A stretch of DNA of 64,000 nucleotides from Hydractinia symbiolongicarpus. Its lineage: Eukaryota; Cnidaria; Hydrozoa; Anthoathecata; Hydractiniidae. The notes beneath the pieces were generated by a model. The model was given only the letters and a program-made list of their open reading frames with translations, did no database searches and had not been told where the DNA came from. Made by a program: the position numbers and the translations under genes. Shown here in pieces: positions 11,922-26,132 of this stretch (position 1 is the first letter of the stretch; the number at the start of each line of letters is the position of its first letter). The stretch spans positions 5,768,001 through 5,832,000 of the forward strand of contig NC_079884.1 of NCBI RefSeq assembly GCF_029227915.1, given 5' to 3'.

Positions 11922-14703
11922 GTTCGGGAAATGAGTTTACTCCCTGGGTACTATCTTTGTATACTTTTGACTATACGGGCCAAGCCCGGGATTTACGGGA
12001 AATCTCGAGTTTTCGTTTGCCGGCGATTAAACCTCTTTCATTAAGCGTCTCATCAAAAATGAAAACATTTTTGAAAACTACAAGTCTCATGCGTTTTAGT
12101 GTTGAAAAAATAAATTAAAAAATCGTTCCGCAAATGAGTTTACTCACAGGGTACTTTCTTTGTATACATTTGACTATACGGGCCAAGCCCGGGATTTACG
12201 GGAAATCGCGGGTTTTCGTTTGCCAGCGATTAAACCTGTTTCATTAAGCGTCTCATCAAAAATGAAAACATTTTTGAAAACTGCAAGTCTCATGCGTTTT
12301 AGTGGTGAAAAGATAATTGAAAAAATCGTTTCGGAAATGAGTTTACTCACAGGGTACTTTCTTTGTACACATTCGACTATACGGGCCAAGCCTGGGATTT
12401 ACGGGAAATCGCGGGTTTTTGTTTGCCGGCGATTAAACAACTTTCATTAAACGTCTCATCAAAAATAAAAACATTTCTGAAAACTACAAGTCTCATGCGT
12501 TTTAGTGGAGAAAATTAATTTAAAAAATCGTTCGGGAAATGAGTTTACTCCCTGGGTACTTTCTTTGTATACTTTTGACTATACGGGCCGAGTTCGGGAT
12601 TTACGGGAAGTCGCGGATTTTCGTTTGCCGGCAATTAAACTTCTTTTATTCAGCGTCTCATCAAAAATGAAAACATTTTTAAAAACTACAAGTCTCATGG
12701 GCTTTAGTGGTGAAATAATAATTTAAAAAATCGTTCGGGAAATGAGTTTACACCCCGGGTACTTTCTTTGTATACTTTTGACTATACGGGCCGAGTCCGG
12801 GATTTATGGGAAATCGCAGGTTTTCGTTTGCCGGCTATTAAACTTCTTTTATTCAGCGTCTCATCAAAAATGAAAACATTTTTGAAAACTACAAGTCTCA
12901 TGCGTTTTAGTGGTGAAAAAATAAATTAAAAAATCGTTCGGGAAATGAGTTTACTCCGTGGGTACTATCTTTGTATACTTTTGACTATACGGGCCAAGCC
13001 CGGGATTTACGGGAAATCTCGGGTTTTCGTTTGCCGGCGATTAAACCTCTTTCATTAAGCGTCTCATCAAAAATGAAAACATTTCTGAAAACTACAAGTC
13101 TCATGCGTTTTAGTGGAGAAAATTAATTTAAAAAATCGTTCGGGAAATGAGTTTACTCCCTGTGTACTTTCTTTGTATACTTTTGACTATACGGGCCGAG
13201 TTCGGGATTTACGGGAAGTCGCAGATTTTCGTTTGCCGGCAATTAAACTTCTTTTATTCAGCGTCTCATCAAAAATGAAAACATTTTTAAAAACTACAAG
13301 TCTCATGGGCTTTAGTGGTGAAATAATAATTTAAAAAATCGTTCGGGAAATGAGTTTACACCCCGGGTACTTTCTTTGTATACTTTTGACTATACGGGCC
13401 GAGTCCGGGATTTACGGGAAATCGCAGGTTTTCGTTTGCCGGCTATTAAACTTCTTTTATTCAGCGTCTCATCAAAAATGAAAACATTTTTGAAAACTAC
13501 AAGTCTCATGCGTTTTAGTGGTGAAAAAATAAATTAAAAAATCGTTCGGGAAATGAGTTTACTCCCTGGGTACTATCTTTGTATACTTTTGACTATACGG
13601 GCCAAGCCCGGGATTTACGGGAAATCTCGGGTTTTCGTTTGCCGGCGATTAAACCTCTTTCATTAAGCGTCTCATCAAAAATGAAAACATTTTTGAAAAC
13701 TGCAAGTCTCATGCGTTTTAGTGGTGAAAAAATAAATTAAAAAATCGTTCGGGAAATGAGTTTACTCCGTGGGTACTATCTTTGTATACTTTTGACTATA
13801 CGGGCCAAGCCCGGGATTTACGGGAAATCTCGGGTTTTCGTTTGCCGGCGATTAAACCTCTTTCATTAAGCGTCTCATCAAAAATGAAAACATTTTTGAA
13901 AACTACAAGTCTCATGCGTTTTAGTGTTGAAAAAATAAATTAAAAAATCGTTCTGGAAATGAGTTTACTCACAGGGTACTTTCTTTTGATACATTCGACT
14001 ATACGGGCCAAGCCCGGGATTTACGGGAATTCGCGGGTTTTCGTTTGCCAGCAATTAAACAACTTTCATTAAATGTCTCATCAAAAATGAAAACATTTCT
14101 GAAAACTACAAGTCTCATGCGTTTTAGTAGAGAAAATTAATTTAAAAAATCGTTCGGGAAATGAGTTTACTCCCTGGGTACTTTCTTTGTATACTTTTGA
14201 CTATACGGGCCGAGTTCGAGATTTACGGGAAGTCGCGGATTTTCGTTTGATGGCAATTAAACTTCTTTTATTCAGCGTCTCATCAAAAATGAAAACATTT
14301 TTGAAAACTACAAGTCTCATGGGCTTTAGTGGTGAATAATAATTTAAAAAATCGTTCGGGAAATGAGTTTACACCCCGGGTACTATCTTTGTATACTTTT
14401 GACTATACGGGCCGAGTCCGGGATTTACGGGAAATCGCGAGTTTTTGTTTGCCGGCGATTAAACAACTTTCATTAAACGTCTCATCAAAAATGAAAACAT
14501 TTCTGAAAACTACAAGTCTCATGCGTTTTAGTGGAGAAAATTAATTTAAAAAATCGTTCGGGAAATGAGTTTACTCCCTGGGTACTTTCTTTGTATACTT
14601 TTGACTATACGGGCCGAGTTCGGGATTTACTGGAAGTCGCGGATTTTCGTTTGCCGGCAATTAAACTTCTTTTATTCAGCGTCTCATCAAAAATGAAAAC
14701 ATT
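11922..14703 (+). repeat. 2.8-kb segmental duplication, copy 2 (offset about 3647)
   Basis: Partner of 8275-11055. The copies are separated by about 870 bp of other monomers (11056-11921), so this is not a simple head-to-tail unit. A private change here is TTTGATGGCAATT at about 14247 in place of TTTGCCGGCAATT. Confidence 0.78.
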
Positions 14704-17700
14704 TTTAAAAACTACAAGTCTCATGGGCTTTAGTGGTGAATAATAATTTAAAAAATCGTTCGGGAAATGAGTTTACACCCCGGGTACTATCTTTGTATAC
14801 TTTTGACTATACGGGCCGAGTCCGGGATTTACGGGAAATCGCGGGTTTTTGTTTGCCGGCGATTAAACAACTTTCATTAAACGTCTCATCAAAAATGAAA
14901 ACATTTCTGAAAACTACAAGTCTCATGCGTTTTAGTGGAGAAAATTAATTTAAAAAATCGTTCGGGAAATGAGTTTACTCCCTGGGTACTTTCTTTGTAT
15001 ACTTTTGACTATACGGGCCGAGTTCGGGATTTACGGGAAGTCGCGGATTTTCGTTTGCCGGCAATTAAACTTCTTTTATTCAGCGTCTCATCAAAAATGA
15101 AAACATTTTTAAAAACTAAAAGTCTCATGGGCTTTAGTGGTGAAATAATAATTTAAAAAATCGTTCGGGAAATGAGTTTACAGCCCGGGTACTTTCTTTG
15201 TATACTTTTGACTATACGGGCCGAGTCCGGGATTTACGGGAAATCGCAGGTTTTCGTTTGCCGGCTATTAAACTTCTTTTATTCAGCGTCTCATCAAAAA
15301 TGAAAACATTTTTGAAAACTACAAGTCTCATGCGTTTTAGTGGTGAAAAAATAAATTAAAAAATCGTTCGGGAAATGAGTTTACTCCCTGGGTACTATCT
15401 TTGTATACTTTTGACTATACGGGCCAAGCCCGAGATTTACGGGAAATCTCGGGTTTTTGTTTGCCGGCGATTAAACCTCTTTCATTAAGCGTCTCATCAA
15501 AAATGAAAACATTTTTGAAAACTGCAAGTCTCATGCGTTTTAGTGGTGAAAAGATAATTGAAAAAATCGTTCGTGAAATGAGTTTACTCCCTGGGTACTT
15601 TCTTTGTATACTTTTGACTATACGGGCCGAGTTCGGGATTTACGGGAAGTCGCGGATTTTCGTTTGCCGGCAATTAAACTTTTTTTATTCAGCGTCTCAT
15701 CAAAAATGAAAACATTTTTAAAAACTACAAGTCTCATGGGCTTTAGTGGTGAAATAATAATTTAAAAAATCGTTCGGGAAATGAGTTTACACCCCAGGTA
15801 CTTTCTTTGTATACTTTTGACTATACGGGCCGAGTCCGGGATTTACGGGAAATCGCAGGTTTTCGTTTGCCGGCTATTAAACTTCTTTTATTCAGCGTCT
15901 CATCAAAAATGAAAACATTTTTGAAAACTACAAGTCTCATGCGTTTTAGTGGTGAAAAAATAAATTAAAAAATCGTTTGGGAAATGAGTTTACTCCCTGG
16001 GTACTATCTTTGTATACTTTTGACTATACGGGCCAAGCCCGGGATTTACGGGAAATCTCGGGTTTTCGTTTGCCGGCGATTAAACCTCTTTCATTAAGCG
16101 TTTCATCAAAAATGAAAACATTTCTGAAAACTACAAGTCTCATGCGTTTTAGTGGTGAAAAAATGACTTAAAAAATCGTTCCGGAAATGAGTTTACTCCC
16201 TGGGTACTTTCTTTGTATACTTTTGACTACACGGGCCGAGTCCGGGATTTACGGGAAATCGCGGGTTTTTGTTTGCCGGCGATTAAACAACTTTCATTAA
16301 ACGTCTCATCAAAAATGAAAACATTTCTGAAAACTACAAGTCTCATGCGTTTTAGTGGAGAAAATTAATTTAAAAAATCGTTCGGGAAATGAGTTTACTC
16401 CCTGGGTACTTTCTTTGTATACTTTTGACTATACGGGCCGAGTTCGGGATTTACGGGAAGTCGCGGATTTTCGTTTGCCGGCAATTAAACTTCTTTTATT
16501 CAGCGTCTCATCAAAAATGAAAACATTTTTAAAAAATACAAGTCTCATGGGCTTTAGTGGTGAAATAATAACTTAAAAAATCGTTCGGGAAATGAGTTTA
16601 CACCCCGGGTACTTTCTTTGTATACTTTTGACTATACGGGCCGAGTCCGGGATTTACGGGAAATCGCAGGTTTTCGTTTGCCGGCTATTAAACTTCTTTT
16701 ATTCAGCGTCTCATCAAAAATGAAAACATTTTTGAAAACTACAAGTCTCATGCGTTTTAGTGGTGAAAAAATAAATTGAAAAATCGTTCGGGAAATGAGT
16801 TTACTCCCTGGGTACTATCTTTGTATACTTTTGACTATACGGGCCAAGCCCGGGATTTACGGGAAATCTCGGGTTTTCGTTTGCCGGCGATTAAACCTCT
16901 TTCATTAAGCGTCTCATCAAAAATGAAAACATTTTTGAAAACTACAAGTCTCATGCGTTTTAGTGGTGAAAAAATAAATTAAAAAATCGTTCGGGAAATG
17001 AGTTTACTCCCTGGGTACTATCTTTGTATACTTTTGACTATACGGGCCAAGCCCGGGATTTACGGGAAATCTCGGGTTTTCGTTTGCCGGCGATTAAACC
17101 TCTTTCATTAAGCGTCTCATCAAAAATGAAAACATTTTTGAAAACTACAAGTCTCATGCGTTTTAGTGTTGAAAAAATAAATTAAAAAATCGTTCCGCAA
17201 ATGAGTTTACTCACAGGGTACTTTCTTTGTATACATTCGACTATACGGGCCAAGCCCGGGATTTACGGGAAATCGCGGGTTTTCGTTTGCCAGCGATTAA
17301 ACCTGTTTCATTAAGCGTCTCATCAAAAATGAAAACATTTTTGAAAACTGCAAGTCTCATGCGTTTTAGTGGTGAAAAGATAATTGAAAAAATCGTTTCG
17401 GAAATGAGTTTACTCACAGGGTACTTTCTTTGTACACATTCGACTATACGGGCCAAGCCTGGGATTTACGGGAAATCGCGGGTTTTTGTTTGCCGGCGAT
17501 TAAACAACTTTCATTAAACGTCTCATCAAAAATAAAAACATTTCTGAAAACTACAAGTCTCATGCGTTTTAGTGGAGAAAATTAATTTAAAAAATCGTTC
17601 GGGAAATGAGTTTACTCCCTGGGTACTTTCTTTGTATACTTTTGACTATACGGGCCGAGTTCGGGATTTACGGGAAGTCGCGTATTTTCGTTTGCCGGCA

Positions 17701-18136
17701 ATTAAACTTCTTTTATTCAGCGTCTCATCAAAAATGAAAACATTTTTAAAAACTACAAGTCTCATGGGCTTTAGTGGTGAAATAATAATTTAAAAAATCG
17801 TTCGGGAAATGAGTTTACACCCCGGGTACTTTCTTTGTATACTTTTGACTATACGGGCCGAGTCCGGGATTTATGGGAAATCGCAGGTTTTCGTTTGCCG
17901 GCTATTAAACTTCTTTTATTCAGCGTCTCATCAAAAATGAAAACATTTTTGAAAACTACAAGTCTCATGCGTTTTAGTGGTGAAAAAATAAATTAAAAAA
18001 TCGTTCGGGAAATGAGTTTACTCCGTGGGTACTATCTTTGTATACTTTTGACTATACGGGCCAAGCCCGGGATTTACGGGAAATCTCGGGTTTTCGTTTG
18101 CCGGCGATTAAACCTCTTTCATTAAGCGTCTCATCA
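13706..18136 (+). repeat. 4.4-kb segmental duplication, copy 2 (offset 9931)
   Basis: Partner of the 3775-8205 block, in the same orientation and monomer order. It overlaps at its left side the second copy of a different duplication (11922-14703), so the two events are nested. At about 13981 it has CTTTCTTTTGATACATTC where the 3775-8205 copy has the ordinary CTTTCTTTGTATACATTC, placing that change after or outside the 9931 event. Confidence 0.8.
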
Positions 18137-18361
18137 AAAATGAAAACATTTCTGAAAACTACAAGTCTCATGCGTTTTAGTGGTGAAAAAATAACTTAAA
18201 AAATCGTTCCGGAAATGAGTTTACTCCCTGGGTACTTTCTTTGTATACTTTTGACTATACGGGCCGAGTCCGGGATTTACGGGAAATCGCAGGTTTTTGT
18301 TTGCCGGCGATTAAACAACTTTCATTAAACGTCTCATCAAAAATGAAAACATTTCTGAAAA
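17348..18361 (+). repeat. Tandem 5-monomer unit (1014 bp), copy 1
   Basis: A 1014-bp unit is followed directly by a second copy at 18362-19375. Landmarks are 17572/18586 and the shared rare variant GAAGTCGCGTATTTTCG. The units abut at GAAAACTGCAAGTCTC, the expected result of one unequal exchange. Boundaries are inferred from where the match begins and ends. Confidence 0.75.
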
Positions 18362-19375
18362 CTGCAAGTCTCATGCGTTTTAGTGGTGAAAAGATAATTG
18401 AAAAAATCGTTTCGGAAATGAGTTTACTCACAGGGTACTTTCTTTGTACACATTCGACTATACGGGCCAAGCCTGGGATTTACGGGAAATCGCGGGTTTT
18501 TGTTTGCCGGCGATTAAACAACTTTCATTAAACGTCTCATCAAAAATAAAAACATTTCTGAAAACTACAAGTCTCATGCGTTTTAGTGGAGAAAATTAAT
18601 TTAAAAAATCGTTCGGGAAATGAGTTTACTCCCTGGGTACTTTCTTTGTATACTTTTGACTATACGGGCCGAGTTCGGGATTTACGGGAAGTCGCGTATT
18701 TTCGTTTGCCGGCAATTAAACTTCTTTTATTCAGCGTCTCATCAAAAATGAAAACATTTTTAAAAACTACAAGTCTCATGGGCTTTAGTGGTGAAATAAT
18801 AATTTAAAAAATCGTTCGGGAAATGAGTTTACACCCCGGGTACTTTCTTTGTATACTTTTGACTATACGGGCCGAGTCCGGGATTTATGGGAAATCGCAG
18901 GTTTTCGTTTGCCGGCTATTAAACTTCTTTTATTCAGCGTCTCATCAAAAATGAAAACATTTTTGAAAACTACAAGTCTCATGCGTTTTAGTGGTGAAAA
19001 AATAAATTAAAAAATCGTTCGGGAAATGAGTTTACTCCGTGGGTACTATCTTTGTATACTTTTGACTATACGGGCCAAGCCCGGGATTTACGGGAAATCT
19101 CGGGTTTTCGTTTGCCGGCGATTAAACCTCTTTCATTAAGCGTCTCATCAAAAATGAAAACATTTCTGAAAACTACAAGTCTCATGCGTTTTAGCGGTGA
19201 AAAAATAACTTAAAAAATCGTTCCGGAAATGAGTTTACTCCCTGGGTACTTTCTTTGTATACTTTTGACTATACGGGCCGAGTCCGGGATTTACGGGAAA
19301 TCGCAGGTTTTTGTTTGCCGGCGATTAAACAACTTTCATTAAACGTCTCATCAAAAATGAAAACATTTCTGAAAA
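18362..19375 (+). repeat. Tandem 5-monomer unit (1014 bp), copy 2
   Basis: Second copy of the 1014-bp unit. It differs by a few point changes, such as TTTAGCGGTG near 19193 in place of TTTAGTGGTG. The right end is marked by the loss of the match at CTGCAAG versus CTACAAG. Confidence 0.72.
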
Positions 19376-20699
19376 CTACAAGTCTCATGCGTTTTAGTGG
19401 AGAAAATTAATTTAAAAAATCGTTCGGGAAATGAGTTTACTCCCTGTGTACTTTCTTTGTATACTTTTGACTATACGGGCCGAGTTCGGGATTTACGGGA
19501 AGTCGCAGATTTTCGTTTGCCGGCAATTAAACTTCTTTTATTCAGCGTCTCATCAAAAATGAAAACATTTTTAAAAACTACAAGTCTCATGGGCTTTAGT
19601 GGTGAAATAATAATTTAAAAAATCGTTCGGGAAATGAGTTTACACCCCGGGTACTTTCTTTGTATACTTTTGACTATACGGGCCGAGTCCGGGATTTACG
19701 GGAAATCGCAGGTTTTTGTTTGCCGGCTATTAAACTTCTTTTATTCAGCGTCTCATCAAAAATGAAAACATTTTTGAAAACTACAAGTCTCATGCGTTTT
19801 AGTGGTGAAAAAATAAATTAAAAAATCGTTCGGGAAATGAGTTTACTCCCTGGGTACTATCTTTGTATACTTTTGACTATACGGGCCAAGCCCGGGATTT
19901 ACGGGACATCTCGGGTTTTCGTTTGCCGGCGATTAAACCTCTTTCATTAAGCGTCTCATCAAAAATGAAAACATTTTTGAAAACTGCAAGTCTCATGCGT
20001 TTTAGTGGTGAAAGGATAATTGAAAAAATCGTTCGGAAATGAGTTTACTCACATGGTACTTTCTTTGTACACATTCGACTATACGGGCCAAGCCCGGGAT
20101 TTACGGGAAATCGCGGGTTTTTGTTTGCCGGCGATTAAACAACTTTCATTAAACGTCTCATCAAAAATGAAAACATTTCTGAAAACTACAAGTCTCATGC
20201 GTTTTAGTGGAGAAAATTAATTTAAAAAATCGTTCGGGAAATGAGTTTACTCCCTGGGTACTTTCTTTGTATACTTTTGACTATACGGGCCGAGTTCGGG
20301 ATTTACGGGAAGTCGCGGATTTTCGTTTGCCGGCAATTAAACTTCTTTTATTCAGCGTCTCATCAAAAATGAAAACATTTTTAAAAACTACAAGTCTCAT
20401 GGGCTTTAGTGGTGAAATAATAATTTAAAAAATCGTTCGGGAAATGAGTTTACACCCCGGGTACTTTCTTTGTATACTTTTGACTATACGGGCCGAGTCC
20501 GGGATTTATGGGAAATCGCAGGTTTTCGTTTGCCGGCTATTAAACTTCTTTTATTCAGCGTCTCATCAAAAATGAAAACATTTTTGAAAACTACAAGTCT
20601 CATGCGTTTTAGTGGTGAAAAAATAAATTAAAAAATCGTTCGGGAAATGAGTTTACTCCGTGGGTACTATCTTTGTATACTTTTGACTATACGGGCCAA

Positions 20700-22888
20700 G
20701 CCCGGGATTTACGGGAAATCTCGGGTTTTCGTTTGCCGGCGATTAAACCTCTTTCATTAAGCGTCTCATCAAAAATGAAAACATTTCTGAAAACTACAAG
20801 TCTCATGCGTTTTAGTGGTGAAAAAGTAACTTAAAAAATCGTTCCGGAAATGAGTTTACTCCCTGGGTACTTTCTTTGTATACTTTTGACTATACGGGCC
20901 GAGTCCGGGATTTACGGGAAATCGCGGGTTTTCGTTTGCCGGCGATTAAACAACTTTCATTAAACGTCTCATCAAAAATGAAAACATTTCTGAAAACTAC
21001 AAGTCTCATGCGTTTTAGTGGAGAAAATTAATTTAAAAAATCGTTCGGGAAATGAGTTTACTCCCTGTGTACTTTCTTTGTATACTTTTGACTATACGGT
21101 CCGAGTTCGGAATTTACGGGAAGTCGCAGATTTTCGTTTGCCGGCAATTAAACTTCTTTTATTCAGCGTCTCATCAAAAATGAAAACATTTTTAAAAACT
21201 ACAAGTCTCATGGGCTTTAGTGGTGAAATAATAATTTAAAAAATCGTTCGGGAAATGAGTTTACACCCCGGGTACTTTCTTTGTATACTTTTGACTATAC
21301 GGGCCGAGTCCGGGATTTACGGGAAATCGCAGGTTTTCGTTTGCCGGCTATTAAACTTCTTTTATTCGGCGTCTCATCAAAAATGAAAACATTTTTGAAA
21401 ACTACAAGTCTCATGCGTTTTAGTGGTGAAAAAATAAATTAAAAAATCGCTCGGGAAATGAGTTTACTCCCTGGATACTATCTTTGTATACTTTTGACTA
21501 TACGGGCCAAGCCCGGGATTTACGGGAAATCTCGGGTTTTCGTTTGCCGGCGATTAAACCTCTTTCATTAAGCGTCTCATCAAAAATGAAAACATTTTTG
21601 AAAACTGCAAGTCTCATGCGTTTTAGTGGTGAAAAGATAATTGAAAAAATCGTTCGGAAATGAGTTTACTCACATGGTACTTTCTTTGTACACATTCGAC
21701 TATACGGGCCAAGCCCGGGATTTACGGGAAATCGCGGGTTTTTGTTTGCCGGCGATTAAACAACTTTCATTAAACGTCTCATCAAAAATGAAAACATTTC
21801 TGAAAACTACAAGTCTCATGCGTTTTAGTGGAGAAAATTAATTTAAAAAATCGTTCGGGAAATAAGTTTACTCCCTGGGTACTTTCTTTGTATACTTTTG
21901 ACTATACGGGCCGAGTTCGGGATTTACGGGAAGTCGCGGATTTTCGTTTGCCGGCAATTAAACTTCTTTTATTCAGCGTCTCATCAAAAATGAAAACATT
22001 TTTAAAAACTACAAGTCTCATGGGCTTTAGTGGTGAAATAATAATTTCAAAAATCGTTCGGGAAATGAGTTTACACCCCGGGTACTTTCTTTGTATACTT
22101 TTGACTATACGGGCCGAGTCCGGGATTTACGGGAAATCGCAGGTTTTCGTTTGCCGGCTATTAAACTTCTTTTATTCAGCGTCTCATCAAAAATGAGAAC
22201 ATTTTTGAAAACTACAAGTCTCATGCGTTTTAGTGGTGAAAAAATAAATTAAAAAATCGTTCGGGAAATGAGTTTACTCCCTGGGTACTATCTTTGTATA
22301 CTTTTGACTATACGGGCCAAGCCCGGGATTTACGGGAAATCTCGTGTTTTCGTTTGCCGGCGATTAAACCTCTTTCATTAAGCGTCTCATCAAAAATGAA
22401 AACATTTTTAAAAACTAAAAGTCTCATGGGCTTTAGTGGTGAAATAATAATTTAAAAAATCGTTCGGGAAATGAGTTTACAGCCCGGGTACTTTCTTTGT
22501 ATACTTTTGACTATACGGGCCGAGTCCGGGATTTACGGGAAATCGCAGGTTTTCGTTTGCCGGCTATTAAACTTCTTTTATTCAGCGTCTCATCAAAAAT
22601 GAAAACATTTTTGAAAACTACAAGTCTCATGCGTTTTAGTGGTGAAAAAATAAATTAAAAAATCGTTCGGGAAATGAGTTTACTCCCTGGGTACTATCTT
22701 TGTATACTTTTGACTATACGGGCCAAGCCCGAGATTTACGGGAAATCTCGGGTTTTCGTTTGCCGGCGATTAAACCTCTTTCATTAAGCGTCTCATCAAA
22801 AATGAAAACATTTTTGAAAACTGCAAGTCTCATGCGTTTTAGTGGTGAAAAGACAATTGAAAAAATCGTTCGGGAAATGAGTTTACTC
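20700..22888 (+). repeat. 2.2-kb duplication, copy 1 (offset 3244)
   Basis: Eleven monomers recur at 23945-26132, offset 3244 bp (16 monomers). Landmarks are 21018/24262, 21641/24885, 21828/25072 and 22700/25944. Shared rare variants include GGAAATAAGTTTACTCC, AATAATTTCAAAAATCG, AAAATGAGAACATTT and ATCTCGTGTTTTCG. The ATCGTTCGGAAATGAG monomer (one base short) inside it also appears at about 20028 and 30369, tying this block to other 8-monomer (1621-bp) steps. Confidence 0.75.
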
Positions 22889-23944
22889 CGTGGGTACTAT
22901 CTTTGTATACTTTTGACTATACGGGCCAAGCCCGGGATTTACGGGAAATCTCGGGTTTTCGTTTGCCGGCGATTAAACCTCTTTCATTAAGCGTCTCATC
23001 AAAAATGAAAACATTTCTGAAAACTACAAGTCTCATGCGTTTTAGTGGTGAAAAAATAACTTAAAAAATCGTTCCGGAAATGAGTTTACTCCCTGGGTAC
23101 TTTCTTTGTATACTTTTGACTATACGGGCCAAGCCCGGGATTTACGGGAAATCTCGGGTTTTCGTTTGCCGGCGATTAAACCTCTTTCATTAAGCGTCTC
23201 ATCAAAAATGAAAACATTTCTGAAAACTACAAGTCTCATGCGTTTTAGTGGTGAAAAAATAACCTAAAAAATCGTTCCGGAAATGAGTTTACTCCCTGGG
23301 TACTTTCTTTGTATACTTTTGACTATACGGGCCGAGTCCGGGATTTACGGGAAATCGCGGGTTTTCGTTTGCCGGCGATTAAACAACTTTTATTAAACGT
23401 CTCATCAAAAATGAAAACATTTCTGAAAACTACAAGTCTCATGCGTTTTAGTGGAGAAAATTAATTTAAAAAATCGTTCGGGAAATGAGTTTACTCCCTG
23501 TGTACTTTCTTTGTATACTTTTGACTATACGGGCCGAGTTCGGAATTTACGGGAAGTCGCAGATTTTCGTTTGCCGGCAATTAAACTTCTTTTATTCAGC
23601 GTCTCATCAAAAATGAAAACATTTTTAAAAACTACAAGTCTCATGGGCTTTAGTGGTGAAATAATAATTTAAAAAATCGTTCGGGAAATGAGTTTACACC
23701 CCGGGTACTTTCTTTGTATACTTTTGACTATACGGGCCGAGTCCGGGATTTACGGGAAATCGCAGGTTTTCGTTTGCCGGCTATTAAACTTCTTTTATTC
23801 GGCGTCTCATCAAAAATGAAAACATTTTTGAAAACTACAAGTCTCATGCGTTTTAGTGGTGAAAAAATAAATTAAAAAATCGCTCGGGAAATGAGTTTAC
23901 TCCCTGGATACTATCTTTGTATACTTTTGACTATACGGGCCAAG

Positions 23945-26132
23945 CCCGGGATTTACGGGAAATCTCGGGTTTTCGTTTGCCGGCGATTAAACCTCTTTCA
24001 TTAAGCGTCTCATCAAAAATGAAAACATTTCTGAAAACTACAAGTCTCATGCGTTTTAGTGGTGAAAAAATAACTTAAAAAATCGTTCCGGAAATGAGTT
24101 TACTCCCTGGGTACTTTCTTTGTATACTTTTGACTATACGGGCCGAGTCCGGGATTTACGGGAAATCGCGGGTTTTCGTTTGCCGGCGATTAAACAACTT
24201 TCATTAAACGTCTCATCAAAAATGAAAACATTTCTGAAAACTACAAGTCTCATGCGTTTTAGTGGAGAAAATTAATTTAAAAAATCGTTCGGGAAATGAG
24301 TTTACTCCCTGTGTACTTTCTTTGTATACTTTTGACTATACGGGCCGAGTTCGGAATTTACGGGAAGTCGCAGATTTTCGTTTGCCGGCAATTAAACTTC
24401 TTTTATTCAGCGTCTCATCAAAAATGAAAACATTTTTAAAAACTACAAGTCTCATGGGCTTTAGTGGTGAAATAATAATTTAAAAAATCGTTCGGGAAAT
24501 GAGTTTACACCCCGGGTACTTTCTTTGTATACTTTTGACTATACGGGCCGAGTCCGGGATTTACGGGAAATCGCAGGTTTTCGTTTGCCGGCTATTAAAC
24601 TTCTTTTATTCGGCGTCTCATCAAAAATGAAAACATTTTTGAAAACTACAAGTCTCATGCGTTTTAGTGGTGAAAAAATAAATTAAAAAATCGCTCGGGA
24701 AATGAGTTTACTCCCTGGATACTATCTTTGTATACTTTTGACTATACGGGCCAAGCCCGGGATTTACGGGAAATCTCGGGTTTTCGTTTGCCGGCGATTA
24801 AACCTCTTTCATTAAGCGTCTCATCAAAAATGAAAACATTTTTGAAAACTGCAAGTCTCATGCGTTTTAGTGGTGAAAAGATAATTGAAAAAATCGTTCG
24901 GAAATGAGTTTACTCACATGGTACTTTCTTTGTACACATTCGACTATACGGGCCAAGCCCGGGATTTACGGGAAATCGCGGGTTTTTGTTTGCCGGCGAT
25001 TAAACAACTTTCATTAAACGTCTCATCAAAAATGAAAACATTTCTGAAAACTACAAGTCTCATGCGTTTTAGTGGAGAAAATTAATTTAAAAAATCGTTC
25101 GGGAAATAAGTTTACTCCCTGGGTACTTTCTTTGTATACTTTTGACTATACGGGCCGAGTTCGGGATTTACGGGAAGTCGCGGATTTTCGTTTGCCGGCA
25201 ATTAAACTTCTTTTATTCAGCGTCTCATCAAAAATGAAAACATTTTTAAAAACTACAAGTCTCATGGGCTTTAGTGGTGAAATAATAATTTCAAAAATCG
25301 TTCGGGAAATGAGTTTACACCCCGGGTACTTTCTTTGTATACTTTTGACTATACGGGCCGAGTCCGGGATTTACGGGAAATCGCAGGTTTTCGTTTGCCG
25401 GCTATTAAACTTCTTTTATTCAGCGTCTCATCAAAAATGAGAACATTTTTGAAAACTACAAGTCTCATGCGTTTTAGTGGTGAAAAAATAAATTAAAAAA
25501 TCGTTCGGGAAATGAGTTTACTCCCTGGGTACTATCTTTGTATACTTTTGACTATACGGGCCAAGCCCGGGATTTACGGGAAATCTCGTGTTTTCGTTTG
25601 CCGGCGATTAAACCTCTTTCATTAAGCGTCTCATCAAAAATGAAAACATTTTTAAAAACTAAAAGTCTCATGGGCTTTAGTGGTGAAATAATAATTTAAA
25701 AAATCGTTCGGGAAATGAGTTTACAGCCCGGGTACTTTCTTTGTATACTTTTGACTATACGGGCCGAGTCCGGGATTTACGGGAAATCGCAGGTTTTCGT
25801 TTGCCGGCTATTAAACTTCTTTTATTCAGCGTCTCATCAAAAATGAAAACATTTTTGAAAACTACAAGTCTCATGCGTTTTAGTGGTGAAAAAATAAATT
25901 AAAAAATCGTTCGGGAAATGAGTTTACTCCCTGGGTACTATCTTTGTATACTTTTGACTATACGGGCCAAGCCCGAGATTTACGGGAAATCTCGGGTTTT
26001 CGTTTGCCGGCGATTAAACCTCTTTCATTAAGTGTCTCATCAAAAATGAAAACATTTTTGAAAACTGCAAGTCTCATGCGTTTTAGTGGTGAAAAGACAA
26101 TTGAAAAAATCGTTCGGGAAATGAGTTTACTC
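23945..26132 (+). repeat. 2.2-kb duplication, copy 2 (offset 3244)
   Basis: Partner of 20700-22888 with the same private variant set. It is preceded by an 811-bp (4-monomer) repeat, with landmarks at 23451 and 24262, so several unit sizes coexist in this interval. Confidence 0.75.
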
